A DNA stretch of 64,000 nt from Blautia argi (GCF_003287895.1 NZ_CP030280.1:2293501-2357500), one strand, 5' to 3'. Numbered from the stretch's first letter, positions 8,868 to 18,483 are shown. The notes: a model not told the origin generated them from the sequence alone. Program-made: numbers and translations.

Positions 8868-10319
8868 TTATTGATACATTTTTTGTATGATACTGCCTAA
8901 AATTTTGTATATTTTTTTCGTAGAAGAAATACAAAGCCGTTCCTCAGGAGAATGCAGACCCAAACAGTCCGGTCCTATGGAAATTGCATCAAGCTCTGGC
9001 TTTGTTTCAAAAAAACAGCCGCACTCCAGCCCTCCGTGTACACAGAGAACCTCTGGTATACCGTTATTCTCTTTTTGGAAAATTTCTATTGCCTTCTCTC
9101 TCAATACAGACTCCGGTCGATATTCCCAGCTTGGATAAACCGAATGGATTCTGCAGATTCCTCCCAGCTGTTCTGCCAGCCTGCCTATCAGCGCTGCAAG
9201 ATAATCTCTCGCGGAATTGCGGGCAGCTCTGATTTCATATACGACTTTCGCTTCCCCTTTTTCCAGATAAACCTCTCCCATATTGTCAGAACTGCTGACC
9301 AGATGCGGCATATCGCTGTTCATCTCAAAAATTCCGTCCGGGGAAAACAGCAATAAATCCAGCACCTTTTCCCCGTCATAGACGCTTTGTACGTTTCCCT
9401 CATAAGGAGAAAAAGCAAAACTCAGCTTTTCCCCTGCGCTTAAATATTCTTCTCGGATATCCTCTAAAACACGTTCCACTTTTCTTTCTGCTGCTTTTGC
9501 ATCTTCTCCGGGAAAAGCAAGTACACATTCCGCCTCTCTCGCTATGGCAAGCCGGAAGGTTCCCCCCTTTATGCTTACCAGTTTTATTTCTGTTTCTTCC
9601 CGAAGCGCCAGCAAAACTCTTGCCAGAAGTTTATTCGCATTTCCGTGTCCCATGTGAATATCTCCTCCGGAATGTCCGCCTAAAAGTCCGCCTATTTTCA
9701 GTTTATACACTTCCCAGCCTTCCTTTAAATCTTCGCCTTTCAGAGAGAGCTGCACTTCTGCCGCCTCTCCGCCGCAACTTCCGCACAAAATTTCCTGCTC
9801 TCTGGAATTATCCAGATTTATCAGATACTTCCCTTCTAAAAGTCCTGTGTCAAATCCTGCCGCCCCGGACAAATCTTCCTCTTCGGCTGTGGTAAGAAGC
9901 ACCTCCAGTACCGGATGTTTCCATTCTTCTTCCAGCGCCGCCATGGCAAGCGCCATACCGATTCCGTCGTCAGCTCCCAGCGTTGTTTCTCCTCCTGTGG
10001 TAAGCCAGTCCCCTTCGATTTCCCATGGAATCCCATCTTTTGAGAAATCGTGAGAGGATTCCGGTGTTTTTTCGCATACCATGTCCATATGCGCCTGCAA
10101 AATAATCCCCGGCTTATCCTCCATTCCCTTTGAGGCTGCTTTTCGCATCAGAACATTGTTGCAGGCGTCTCTTACAACAAAGACATTCCTCTCCTTTGCC
10201 CATTGCGCCAGATATGCACTGATTTGTTCCTCGTGAAAACTTTGTCTTGGAATCTGACTGATTTCATAAAAAATGCGAAATACTCTGTCCTGTAGTAACT
10301 CTTTCATTTGTTCTGTCAT
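8868..10319 (-). CDS. pepD: Aminoacyl-histidine dipeptidase PepD (M20C)
   Basis: A metallopeptidase of 483 residues that hydrolyses Xaa-His dipeptides such as carnosine and broader dipeptides. The M20 two-zinc pattern is present: QAHMDMV (His77, Asp79), GADDGIG (Asp117/118) and TAEEED (Glu146-148). The ATG at 10319 is chosen because GAGGAG lies eight bases before it; an in-frame start further upstream lacks a site. It is cytoplasmic. Its place beside a transporter and the hut genes suggests it supplies free histidine. It has its own promoter. Confidence 0.9.
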   Translation of the reverse strand: MTEQMKELLQDRVFRIFYEISQIPRQSFHEEQISAYLAQWAKERNVFVVRDACNNVLMRKAASKGMEDKPGIILQAHMDMVCEKTPESSHDFSKDGIPWEIEGDWLTTGGETTLGADDGIGMALAMAALEEEWKHPVLEVLLTTAEEEDLSGAAGFDTGLLEGKYLINLDNSREQEILCGSCGGEAAEVQLSLKGEDLKEGWEVYKLKIGGLLGGHSGGDIHMGHGNANKLLARVLLALREETEIKLVSIKGGTFRLAIAREAECVLAFPGEDAKAAERKVERVLEDIREEYLSAGEKLSFAFSPYEGNVQSVYDGEKVLDLLLFSPDGIFEMNSDMPHLVSSSDNMGEVYLEKGEAKVVYEIRAARNSARDYLAALIGRLAEQLGGICRIHSVYPSWEYRPESVLREKAIEIFQKENNGIPEVLCVHGGLECGCFFETKPELDAISIGPDCLGLHSPEERLCISSTKKIYKILGSIIQKMYQ

Positions 10320-10358
10320 GATAGATTCTCCTCTCGTTTTTCTCAAAAGTTTTTCTTG

Positions 10359-10387
10359 ATTCTATCACAAACCTCTGCGCTCCTCAA
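10359..10387 (-). promoter_or_regulatory. Promoter of pepD
   Basis: TTGAGG - 17 bp - TAGAAT on the minus strand, about 40 bases before the pepD ATG. Confidence 0.65.
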
Positions 10388-10421
10388 CCGGTAAACCGTT
10401 TTACTGTCTTTCATTTTGCTC

Positions 10422-11565
10422 TTATTTCACAGAAATTATCACGTCATTAATCATTACTTTTTCTATTTTCTCTACATCAACCAGGCGGTTAAACGCTATT
10501 TTATACACCGTACCCGTTCCCAGCACATAGCCTGTATTGTTAATATGCGCTTCTTTGTCTTCCACCACATAGCTGCTTCCGTCCCGATACTGAATTTCCA
10601 CACGTTTTACCTGACCGGGGTCCATGGCAAGTTCCCCTTCCACACCCAGCATAAGAGAAACATCAAAAGACATGGCAAAGGGACTCAGGTTCAGGGTTCC
10701 CTTTTCCTTTAAATCCACAGTTTCTATCGGCATGGGCGCTTTATCCGTAAGACTTATACTTTCTTTTTTTGTTTTCTTCTGCATTTCTGCTGCTTCTTCC
10801 TCAGACATAGCTGCCTGTTCTCCCCTTGTGCATGGATACTGTTCTATCTCCAGCGTCGGATTTCCCTGTGCTTCTTCCCCCTCCCATTCCGACCACAAAA
10901 AATAACTATAAAAATACATTTTTTCCTGTGTGCTGCGTTGTGTATCCACATAGATATTTTCTGTTCCTATGACCTGCTCTCCCCTGTGTATCGTAAAATA
11001 AAAATCAGCGTCTTCCGTAAATCTTGCACCCTTTTCTAAATTGGTTTCCTCATCACCTTTTAGCGCGATAACTCCCTCTTTTCTTTCCAGGGTAAAGTAC
11101 ATCAAACCCCCAATTTCATTATACAAAAAATTCTCCACTGTAAGAGTATGACTTCCGATTGTTTTAACCACAGGCTTTTCCATGACATAAGCTTCCAATA
11201 ATTCTTCCGCTCTTTCTTCGTCCACATCGACAAATTCTTTTGACGGAACCACAACAGCTACTTTTCCTCCTTTTCCGTTATCAATAGACCGCTGTTCTGC
11301 AGGCACAGATTCCTTTGTTTTGTTGCCGAACATTCCTTCAAAAAACTCTGAATGAAAAGCCGCATATACACTGGTTGACGCCAGAAACACAAGGATAACT
11401 GCCGCCGCCACAGTCGGAATTTTTTTCTTTTTCTCTTTTGCAGCAGGCTGTCTTTCCCGAATAAGTTCATAGGTATCTTTTAATTTTTCTTCTACCGGAC
11501 CGGAAATCTGAATCTTTTGTTCCAAAATTTCTTTTCATTCTTTTCTCTCTGTTTTCCATCTTCAT
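10422..11565 (-). CDS. DUF4179-type putative anti-sigma factor (apparent frameshift near start)
   Basis: Membrane protein with a cytoplasmic head of about 60 residues, one membrane segment (IPTVAAAVILVFLASTSVYAAF) and a large outer part. This is the layout of DUF4179 proteins encoded after ECF sigma factors, which are thought to hold the sigma factor inactive. The natural start is the ATG at 11565, which overlaps the sigma stop (ATGA) and follows GGAG. That frame closes after about 32 codons, while the long frame opens only at a TTG (11525). Removing one T from the plus-strand T4 run at 11532-11535 joins them into 380 residues (start MKMENREKRMKEILEQK). Confidence 0.75.
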
Positions 11566-12068
11566 ACGCTCCTTTCTTTCAGACAAAGCACTTGTTCCAA
11601 TTTCTTTCTGCCTCTTCTCAATTTGCTTTTTACTGTATTTTCATTCATCTCCAATAGTTCCGCAATCTCTCTGACGCAAAAACCCTCCCCATAATAGAGC
11701 AGAAAAATAATACGATAGTCCTCTGATAATTCTTCCAGCAATTCATAAAAAGCTCTGTCCTTATCCTGTACTTCTGCACTCTCCCGCTCCGTCCATTCTA
11801 CCGGGACACAACGTTTTTCCTGTTTCAGCATATCCAGGCAATGATTAATCAGTATTCTGGTAATCCAGGTTTTAAAATAACCGGTATGCTTTAATTCCCT
11901 GATATGCTCAAACGCAGAAAGTACGGTGTCCTGCATAACATCTGCAACATCTTCTTCATTTTTCAAATAACTTTTCGCTGCTTTATACATGGAAATTTTG
12001 TGTTTTTCTATAAGCCGGATAAAGGCTTCTGCATCTCCCTTCTGCGCTCTCTTCACCAATAAGTCCAT
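11562..12068 (-). CDS. ECF-type RNA polymerase sigma factor
   Basis: 168 residues with only sigma regions 2 and 4. Region 2 shows EEDVADVMQDTVLSAFEHI near residues 38-56, and region 4 shows the helix-turn-helix VREIAELLEMNENTVKSKL near residues 128-146. AGGAGG precedes the ATG by about six bases. It overlaps its presumed anti-sigma partner by ATGA. The signal and regulon cannot be read from the sequence. Confidence 0.93.
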   Translation of the reverse strand: MDLLVKRAQKGDAEAFIRLIEKHKISMYKAAKSYLKNEEDVADVMQDTVLSAFEHIRELKHTGYFKTWITRILINHCLDMLKQEKRCVPVEWTERESAEVQDKDRAFYELLEELSEDYRIIFLLYYGEGFCVREIAELLEMNENTVKSKLRRGRKKLEQVLCLKERSV

Positions 12069-12159
12069 GGCTGTTCCTCCTCTCTTATTTTTTCTTTACA
12101 CCTATTAGACGAAGAAACGACTCCTTTCGGTGCATGGCTCTTCTTTATTTTTTTTATCA

Positions 12160-12183
12160 AACATTTTCCTGTAAAGTAAAAAT
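12160..12183. repeat. Copy 2 of a shared intergenic element
   Basis: Matches 7187-7213 apart from a 3-base gap. It overlaps the T-rich tail of the HutD-gene terminator. Confidence 0.4.
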
Positions 12184-12222
12184 CCATTAAACCGACAGCT
12201 TGCTCTGCCAGCCTAATGGATT
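12174..12222 (-). terminator. Terminator of the HutD-family gene
   Basis: Minus-strand hairpin: AATCCATTA pairs perfectly with TAATGGATT and the inner arms continue pairing with G-U wobbles, giving about 18 pairs, followed by TTTACTTT. Confidence 0.75.
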
Positions 12223-12269
12223 TCCTGTCATAACCTTTTCTCTCTTCAAAGGAACACACCGTTTCTCCT

Positions 12270-12848
12270 CTACACCCTCACTCTGCAAATTCCAAGCCCT
12301 GCCTTACAATCCCCTGTATTTTCCAGCACAACTTCTTCCCTCCAGTCCCTGCAAAGCAAAAGTTCCCCTGCCAAAGCAACAGCTCCTTCTGTCTTCACAC
12401 CTCCGCATTTCACATACACCGCCAGAATCTGCTCTCCGTTTTCCGGCTTTAGGCTTATCTTCTCTCCTTTTTTTAAACACGCGGTTTCCATTTTCCCCTC
12501 TGCTCCGTTTTTCAGCATCAGGTTGAAATCCGTCACCTGTCCAAAGCTTACCGTAGAAGTACCGCCGTCAAAACAATCCACTTCATAGGGTTTCAAACGT
12601 ACCTTCTCTGTTTCCCCGTGAATCATTTCCAGATTTCCTTCAAAAATACTCAAATATCTTTTAACTCCCGGCAGACTGGTAAATTCGGACTGTTCCACCT
12701 CCACCACCGCACTGCTGATACGGCACTGAAAATTCCCTTCTTTATAGCTGCCATCCTCCGGATACAGATACAACTCTGTAGTGCTGCCTCCTGACCACCG
12801 TGAAGTCTGAAAATGCGCTTTGTTTCTTACAATAAAATGATTTCCCAT
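12270..12848 (-). CDS. hutD: HutD/Ves family protein
   Basis: 192 residues from the ATG at 12848, which follows GGAGA. SRWSGGSTTELYLYP near residues 14-28 is the family signature in this cupin-fold protein. HutD is commonly found with histidine-utilisation genes and is thought to be regulatory rather than catalytic; its role is not settled. It is monocistronic here, 5 kb from the hut operon, with its own promoter and terminator, divergent from citC. Confidence 0.82.
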   Translation of the reverse strand: MGNHFIVRNKAHFQTSRWSGGSTTELYLYPEDGSYKEGNFQCRISSAVVEVEQSEFTSLPGVKRYLSIFEGNLEMIHGETEKVRLKPYEVDCFDGGTSTVSFGQVTDFNLMLKNGAEGKMETACLKKGEKISLKPENGEQILAVYVKCGGVKTEGAVALAGELLLCRDWREEVVLENTGDCKAGLGICRVRV

Positions 12849-12883
12849 AAATACGCTCTCCTTTTCCCAATACTTTTGCTCTG

Positions 12884-12912
12884 ATTTTACCACACCCTCC
12901 CCTTTTCCTCAA
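12884..12912 (-). promoter_or_regulatory. Promoter of the HutD-family gene
   Basis: TTGAGG - 17 bp - TAAAAT on the minus strand. The -35 is the same hexamer as the pepD promoter. Confidence 0.65.
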
Positions 12913-12928
12913 CTTACACTTCCCCTCA

Positions 12929-12957
12929 TTGCCACGCCTCCTTTTCTATGTTACACT
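12929..12957 (+). promoter_or_regulatory. Promoter of citC-citXG
   Basis: TTGCCA - 17 bp - TACACT with an extended -10 (TGT directly before), about 34 bases upstream of the citC ATG and divergent from the HutD promoter. Confidence 0.6.
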
Positions 12958-12990
12958 GATTTTATCACAATCTGAAGGAGAGAGAATACC

Positions 12991-14055
12991 ATGGATTCCC
13001 AACAGTTTTATTTAGAAGAAGGCTTTCCTTTTCAGGGAAGAAGACTGGAAAAGCTAAAAGCCTTTTTAACCCAAACAGATTTATCCTATGACAGCCAGAT
13101 TGAATACACTGCACTTTTTAAAACTCAGGACGGACAGATCGCAGGCTGTGGCTCACGTCACAAAAACACCTTAAAATGCATTGCCATTAATCCTGCCTTT
13201 CAGGGAAAAGGCTGCCTTTCTCTGATTATGACCCAGCTTTTAAAAAACGCTGCCTCAGAGGGAATCTCCCATCTGTTTTTGTTTACAAAACCCCTGTACC
13301 TGCAAATGTTTTCAGACATGGGATTCTACTCCATTATGCAGACTGAGGACATGCTGCTCATGGAGAACCGAAAAGACGGAATCCGGGAATACCTTCGGCA
13401 GGAAGCTGCTCTTACTCCCGCTTACAAAGGCAAAAAAATCGGCGCTATTGTCATGAATGCTAACCCCTTTACCAATGGACATCGGTATCTTGTGGAAACC
13501 GCAGCCTCCTTCTGCGACCTGCTTCATGTTTTCGTTTTATCTGCGGATTCCTCTGAATTTCCGTCGGACCTCCGCCTGGAACTGGTAAAAAAAGGCTGTG
13601 CAGATTTTGCAAACGTTCAAATACATGGCAGCTCTGATTACCTGATTTCGGCTGCTACCTTTCCTGACTATTTTCTAAAGGATAAAGCAACCGTTTCTGA
13701 CAAAACTGCACTTTTAGACCTGATGATTTTCGGAGTTTATTTCAAAGAAACTTTTGGTATTACCCAGCGTTTTGTAGGAGAAGAACCCTTTTCTCAAATT
13801 ACAAATGCCTATAATCAGCAGATGAAAAAAGTGCTTCCTTCCTTTGGAATAAAAGTGACGGAAATTCCCAGATGCAAATATCAGGATACTGTAATCAGCG
13901 CCACACTTGTACGAAAAAAATTTCTTACAGGAGATGAAAATGACCTGAAAGAGCTACAGAATTTTGTTCCTGAAACCACCTATGCGTTTTTGATTTCTCC
14001 TCAGGGAACTGCACTAAAAAAACAATTATCTGCTCAAAGAGGAGGTATATTATGA
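12991..14055 (+). CDS. citC: [Citrate (pro-3S)-lyase] ligase CitC
   Basis: Acetylates the thiol of the CitD prosthetic group using acetate and ATP, switching the lyase on. The 354 residues comprise a GNAT-like N-terminal region (about 1-130) and a nucleotidyltransferase domain with the HIGH-type motif NPFTNGH at residues 158-164. The end contains SATLVRKKF, typical of the family. The start follows AAGGAGAG. It overlaps the next gene by ATGA (14052-14055). citC and citXG face away from citDEF and lie about 11 kb from it. Confidence 0.93.
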   Translation: MDSQQFYLEEGFPFQGRRLEKLKAFLTQTDLSYDSQIEYTALFKTQDGQIAGCGSRHKNTLKCIAINPAFQGKGCLSLIMTQLLKNAASEGISHLFLFTKPLYLQMFSDMGFYSIMQTEDMLLMENRKDGIREYLRQEAALTPAYKGKKIGAIVMNANPFTNGHRYLVETAASFCDLLHVFVLSADSSEFPSDLRLELVKKGCADFANVQIHGSSDYLISAATFPDYFLKDKATVSDKTALLDLMIFGVYFKETFGITQRFVGEEPFSQITNAYNQQMKKVLPSFGIKVTEIPRCKYQDTVISATLVRKKFLTGDENDLKELQNFVPETTYAFLISPQGTALKKQLSAQRGGIL

Positions 14056-15464
14056 ATCATTCTGTCTGGACAAAGGGAGAACCTGCTTCCCTGCCCGAAA
14101 TACTGGACGCAAGAGAAAAACGGGCGCAGCTTCAGAGAGAATTGCTGCAAAAAAATCCCGCCTCTTTAGTAAGCTTTACACTGAATATCGCAGGTTCTGT
14201 GAAGGTATTTCCCTATACGAAATGGCTGTATTTCCTGGGATATCACCTGATTCGTAAAAACATTGAATTGCTTTGTGGAAGAATTATAGAAGTAAAAGAG
14301 GTGAAAGAAAATACCGGATATGAGTGTATCTTTTCCCTTGATTTAAAGCCAAAAGTCATAAAAAAGCATTTGCTTTTACAGGAAGAAAAGCACCCTCTGG
14401 GACGTTTATTTGATTTTGATGTGTTGCGCCCCGACGGTTCAAAGGTATCCCGTCAGGAACTTGGATTCCCAGAGCGCACCTGTCTGATTTGCCAAAATCC
14501 TGCTTTTCTCTGCAGCCGTTCCAGAACCCATAGTGCAGAGGAACTGCAGTTACATACAATACAGATGATAGACAGTTTTTACAGGGAGCGTATGGCCGTT
14601 CACCTTGCTCTTATGATGCAGAAATCTCTGTTTTATGAGGTCAATACTGCCTTAAAGCCAGGGCTTGTAGACCGCCTGCATAATGGTGCTCACCGGGATA
14701 TGTGCAGGTATACTTTCGTAAAAAGTGCCTATGCTTTAACTCCCTATTTTCTCAAATGTGCCCAGGAAGGTCTTAGTTTTTCCGGTGATTTAAAGGAGCT
14801 TCCAAATTTGTTTCAGACCCTCCGTCCTCTTGGTATCCGGGCTGAAAAAGAGATGCTTTCTGCCACAAATGGAGTGAACACACATAAGGGAATCATCTTC
14901 TCCGGAGGAATCTTCTGCGCTGCTGCAGGCTTTGCAAAATCCTTTTATGCCATAGACTTTGAATCCCCGGATTTTCCGGACTTACTGGGAAATATCTGCT
15001 GTCATATGCTGACAGACTTACTGAAAGATTATGACAGTATAAACCCAAATCTTCCAAAATCCAATGGTGAAAGACTGTATCTGCTTCACGGAATCACCGG
15101 CATACGGGGTGAAGCACACAACGGCTTTCCCCATGTTCTGAAGTATGGTTTTTCCCGTTTTAAAGAAGCCCAAAAGGCTGGATTTTCTCTGAACGATTCA
15201 GGTCTTTTGACACTTTTATATTACATTGCCCACACAGATGACACCAACCTTATCACCCGTGGCAACTTTGAAATTTCCATAAAAGTCAGGACTGCTCTTT
15301 CTGAATTCCTGCATGATTCCTCCTATGAAAAGCAGCTGGAAATCCTTCCTCTTTTAGACCATTATTTTATAGAAAAGAACCTCAGTCCCGGAGGCTCTGC
15401 GGATATGCTCGCGCTTACTTATTTCCTGTATTTTCTTACAAAAATTGCCTGTTGCTTTGAATAG
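14052..15464 (+). CDS. citXG: CitX-CitG fusion: prosthetic-group synthase and transferase for citrate lyase
   Basis: Two enzymes in one 470-residue chain. Residues 1 to about 180 are CitX (apo-citrate lyase phosphoribosyl-dephospho-CoA transferase), with GRLFDFDVL at 117-125 and the Cys/His-rich RTCLICQNPAFLCSRSRTH at 142-160. From about 190 to the end is CitG (triphosphoribosyl-dephospho-CoA synthase), with TALKPGLVDRLHNGAHRDM and a late GGSADMLALTYFL. Fusions of this kind are known. Together they make the cofactor and load it on CitD. Confidence 0.9.
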   Translation: MNHSVWTKGEPASLPEILDAREKRAQLQRELLQKNPASLVSFTLNIAGSVKVFPYTKWLYFLGYHLIRKNIELLCGRIIEVKEVKENTGYECIFSLDLKPKVIKKHLLLQEEKHPLGRLFDFDVLRPDGSKVSRQELGFPERTCLICQNPAFLCSRSRTHSAEELQLHTIQMIDSFYRERMAVHLALMMQKSLFYEVNTALKPGLVDRLHNGAHRDMCRYTFVKSAYALTPYFLKCAQEGLSFSGDLKELPNLFQTLRPLGIRAEKEMLSATNGVNTHKGIIFSGGIFCAAAGFAKSFYAIDFESPDFPDLLGNICCHMLTDLLKDYDSINPNLPKSNGERLYLLHGITGIRGEAHNGFPHVLKYGFSRFKEAQKAGFSLNDSGLLTLLYYIAHTDDTNLITRGNFEISIKVRTALSEFLHDSSYEKQLEILPLLDHYFIEKNLSPGGSADMLALTYFLYFLTKIACCFE

Positions 15465-15485
15465 CAGTCAGGCAATTTTTTCTTC
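15441..15485. terminator. Bidirectional terminator between citXG and the DUF445 gene
   Basis: AAAATTGCCTG pairs perfectly with CAGGCAATTTT; T-rich tails follow on both strands. The 5' arm lies inside the end of citXG. Confidence 0.8.
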
Positions 15486-15501
15486 TTTCTATTCATTTTT
15501 C

Positions 15502-16407
15502 TTAAAACAGCAGATTCAAAAGACCGATAAAAAAGCCAATAATAGCTCCCAGATTTACTACTGCATTTAATTCCTTTTTCATAATCCCCAAAAGAATATT
15601 CTCTACTTCCAGAATATCCATTTCGTTAATTTTTTCCTCAACCACCTGCGAAATATGGAATTTTTCTGCCAGCTCCTCTGCCTTCTCTCCTACAAATTTC
15701 ACATACACAGATTCTACAAGTTCCTCAATTTTCTCCTGACCCAGAGGAATGTTTTCCATAATCCGATTTACCGGAATATTTTCTGCCGCTGCAATTTCTC
15801 CCACTACAATGGGGTGAATCTTCTCTCTTCCGTTTTCCCGGATATATTCTCCCACCTTATTTCCAATGGGTACTGCAATAGACTGAATCAGATCATCAGT
15901 TAAAAACATGGAAACCATACTTCCCTGGAACTTATTTTTGACCTCTTTGGCGCCTTCCTCAGCAATAATACTGCCTACGTCCATTTTCTCCAGACCGCTG
16001 GAAATTCTTTCTGTAATGAACTCCTCCAGATGTCCGCGCATGTTTTCATAGTCTTCCTTTTCCACGTAATGTCCCAAAAAAGTTTCCAGTGTATCCTCGT
16101 TTTTCTGAATGGACTGCAGGCCATTTCCCACTGCCTGCGCCACTGTTTTTTTCACTTCATCTGATAAAAGAATCTGTTCTAAATCCCGTCTGGTAAGAAG
16201 ATGATTTCCCACTGCTTCTCCCATAGCTTTTGCCATTCTTGCCTTTCCCTTTGGAATAATTCCCGGTGTAAAGGGCAGTGTCCAGTTTCCAAGCTTCACA
16301 GGATTTAAAGGTTTAAACAGCATCTTTACCGCTATATAATTGGTACAGTATCCAATCACTGCGCCAATCACCGGTCCTGCCAGTATTTCTATGATACTCA
16401 TATGCAT
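15502..16407 (-). CDS. DUF445 (YheB-like) membrane protein
   Basis: 301 residues with a membrane helix at each end and a long charged helical middle, the DUF445 pattern. The N-terminal IGAVIGYCTNYIAVKMLFKP and FTPGIIPKGKARMA stretches are family signatures. A second ATG two codons downstream (16401) has slightly better spacing to GGAAG. The molecular role is unknown. It lies 6 bp after a membrane protein and is probably part of the DUF5685-DnaJ operon. Confidence 0.85.
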   Translation of the reverse strand: MHMSIIEILAGPVIGAVIGYCTNYIAVKMLFKPLNPVKLGNWTLPFTPGIIPKGKARMAKAMGEAVGNHLLTRRDLEQILLSDEVKKTVAQAVGNGLQSIQKNEDTLETFLGHYVEKEDYENMRGHLEEFITERISSGLEKMDVGSIIAEEGAKEVKNKFQGSMVSMFLTDDLIQSIAVPIGNKVGEYIRENGREKIHPIVVGEIAAAENIPVNRIMENIPLGQEKIEELVESVYVKFVGEKAEELAEKFHISQVVEEKINEMDILEVENILLGIMKKELNAVVNLGAIIGFFIGLLNLLF

Positions 16408-16413
16408 TCTTCC

Positions 16414-16947
16414 TTATTTAAAAAGTTTATCTCTTATCTGTCCCCACATCTGTACAAGGAAATATTCATATGCCTTGTCATACAGAAACAGCGCCGCCTG
16501 ACCGCCAAGCAGAAAGACCAGAATCAGCTTCCCGGAAATTTCGCCTGCAAAAAGCAACTTTGGGAATAAAAGCAGCGCGGGGATATACATAAGGTTAAAA
16601 ATCACAAATTTTCCTATACTGAAAATCAGTTTTCTGTGGTTCCAGTTCGGGTGCTTTCCCAGATACTGCCAGAGCATTTCTATACCCAATACATAAACTC
16701 CCATCATTACATAGGTAATGCAGTACAATTTCTGAGGCGCCAGCAAAAAGCCCAGCACGGTGCAGCCTGCAAAAAAGGCTGTACCATATCCAATGCCGTA
16801 TTCCTTGATAATGATTCCCACAAAGAATGCCGCTGCCGCCAAAAAGAACAGGGTACTGAAATCAAGAATTCCGCTCAGTACAATCAACACCACGGAAAGA
16901 GCCATCAAAAGCCCTGAAATTGCAGTTTTTTTCGCATTTACATGCAT
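16414..16947 (-). CDS. Membrane protein of unknown function
   Basis: 177 residues from the ATG at 16947, overlapping the end of the DnaJ gene, with AGGAGG twelve bases before. About five membrane helices are visible. The arrangement recalls S-component-like or DUF2232-like membrane proteins, but I cannot assign a family. A longer in-frame start (16992) would overlap the DnaJ gene by 55 bp and has no better site. Confidence 0.65.
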   Translation of the reverse strand: MHVNAKKTAISGLLMALSVVLIVLSGILDFSTLFFLAAAAFFVGIIIKEYGIGYGTAFFAGCTVLGFLLAPQKLYCITYVMMGVYVLGIEMLWQYLGKHPNWNHRKLIFSIGKFVIFNLMYIPALLLFPKLLFAGEISGKLILVFLLGGQAALFLYDKAYEYFLVQMWGQIRDKLFK

Positions 16948-17576
16948 GAGCAAAGGTCGCCTCCTGTACATTCGCAAAGACTGTCTAAACACCAGAGATC
17001 ACAACATGCATTTCCCGTTCCACAGCCGCCGCTGCCACCGCTTGCATATGGATTTGCGCCGCCCTGATAACGGTTACTGTTCCACTGAAGACGATTCACC
17101 AGATTGGCATATTCCGGGTTTCCCGGTTCCATATTCTGTGCCTGTCTTGCCAGATTTAATGCATTGACATTATTTCCCATTCCCATATTCGCACAAGCGC
17201 TTAAATAATACCAGTATGCACTTCTGTTCTGAATTCTGGAAAGGACGTTTAAAGCCTGCTGATACTGGCGCCCGTTAATATAATTTGCCGCTGCCTGAAG
17301 CTGCACATTATCCTGTCCTGTAGGCGCCTCCTGATACTGATTCTGACTTCCATAGCCATTGCCGTAGCCGCTCTGGTATCCGCCGTCCCTTTCCCTCATA
17401 ATCTGGTCATAGGCTTCCTGTACTTCTTTAAATTTTTCCTCTGCCAGACCTGCAAGAGGGTTATCCACATAAGAATCCGGGTGATATTTTCTGCTTAAAT
17501 CCCGGTATGCTTTCTTTACTTCGTCATTTGATGCATTTGGTGAAATTCCCAATACTTCATAAGGATTATTTACCAT
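16938..17576 (-). CDS. DnaJ-domain protein with TPR-like region and Cys-rich tail
   Basis: 212 residues from the ATG at 17576, which follows AGGAG and overlaps the DUF5685 gene by 11 bp. Residues 1 to about 65 form a J domain ([13 protein letters not shown], with the HPD motif in KYHPDSY). A Gly/Tyr/Gln linker follows, then helical repeats ([31 protein letters not shown]) resembling TPRs. The last 30 residues hold about nine cysteines. J proteins direct Hsp70 to substrates; here the client could be the DUF5685 partner or the Cys tail may bind metal (inference). Confidence 0.82.
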   Translation of the reverse strand: MVNNPYEVLGISPNASNDEVKKAYRDLSRKYHPDSYVDNPLAGLAEEKFKEVQEAYDQIMRERDGGYQSGYGNGYGSQNQYQEAPTGQDNVQLQAAANYINGRQYQQALNVLSRIQNRSAYWYYLSACANMGMGNNVNALNLARQAQNMEPGNPEYANLVNRLQWNSNRYQGGANPYASGGSGGCGTGNACCDLWCLDSLCECTGGDLCSCM

Positions 17577-18423
17577 GATTCTCTCTTTTCTCCTGTCTTT
17601 CTTTTTGTATTTTATTGTATTTTGACCATACACCGCTGTAGAGAATATTTCTCAGAATTTCAGCGTCTAAAAGGCAGGGCAGCTTCTCAAAAACAGCCGT
17701 TGCCTCTGCCATCATCATAAGCAGAATTTCCTTTACTCTCTGCTCATAAGTTTCCAGATCCTCACATTGTTTTTTTAAAGTCTTTAAAGGATTATAGGAG
17801 CCTGTTTTCAGGTCTTCCTCCAGGTCATCATAGGCGTCCAGAATATAAATAAACTTGCCCAGATAAAATCCAAATTTTCTTAAATCTTCCTCCCATATAT
17901 CCTGACGATAGACGAAAAGCTCTGCCATAAGGCAGCCAAAAGCCCCTGCTACCAAATCCAGATTTTCCTCCTGCTTTTCTTCATAGGCAGACAGAATTTT
18001 AAGCTGCTTCTGCACTGCATGAGCCTGTCTTTTATACTCTCTGCAAATCTTTTCTGTCTTCTTCCGAAAGAGCCGCATACCTGCTGCTCCCTGAAGGCTT
18101 TTATCATCTTTCCAGTCATCTTCAAACTTAAAATACGTCAGAAGAATATTCATTTTTGCCCCGTATTCTGAGATTTCATTCTGCAGCATGGGGATTTTTT
18201 TTACCGGATGAATGGGACAATGTTCCTGCAGTTCCCTGGTTTCCGGCTCATACAGGGAGGTAAGAAACAGCACCAGAAACGTCATGTCATACGTCAGTGT
18301 CATTCTGCCCCGAAAGCCATATTCCCGGCGAAGCGCATGACAAAGTCCACAGTAATATCCCTTATAACGGTAAAATTCTTTTACCTTTAACTCCGGCTTA
18401 TCTGTCATAATATATCCAAACAT
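17566..18423 (-). CDS. DUF5685 family protein
   Basis: 285 residues from the ATG at 18423; a GTG four codons earlier is too close to the AAAGGTG site. I recognise the N-terminal [12 protein letters not shown]...CGLCHALR pattern of DUF5685, for which no function is established. It is all-helical in appearance, with a CGLC motif at residues 25-28 and two acidic motifs, DDWKDD (102-107) and DAYDDLEED (196-204). These recall the two Asp-rich motifs of isoprenoid synthases. It is translationally linked to the J protein. Confidence 0.75.
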   Translation of the reverse strand: MFGYIMTDKPELKVKEFYRYKGYYCGLCHALRREYGFRGRMTLTYDMTFLVLFLTSLYEPETRELQEHCPIHPVKKIPMLQNEISEYGAKMNILLTYFKFEDDWKDDKSLQGAAGMRLFRKKTEKICREYKRQAHAVQKQLKILSAYEEKQEENLDLVAGAFGCLMAELFVYRQDIWEEDLRKFGFYLGKFIYILDAYDDLEEDLKTGSYNPLKTLKKQCEDLETYEQRVKEILLMMMAEATAVFEKLPCLLDAEILRNILYSGVWSKYNKIQKERQEKRENHGK

Positions 18424-18483
18424 TGTTTTCCGCACCTTTCTGCAGCATAGCTACGTCTAAAACTGAAAACTCTGTATCGTTTC

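Noticed and set aside
12053..12259. Short minus-strand frame between sigma and HutD genes
   Set aside because: It reads through the HutD terminator hairpin, has no ribosome site and overlaps the sigma start.
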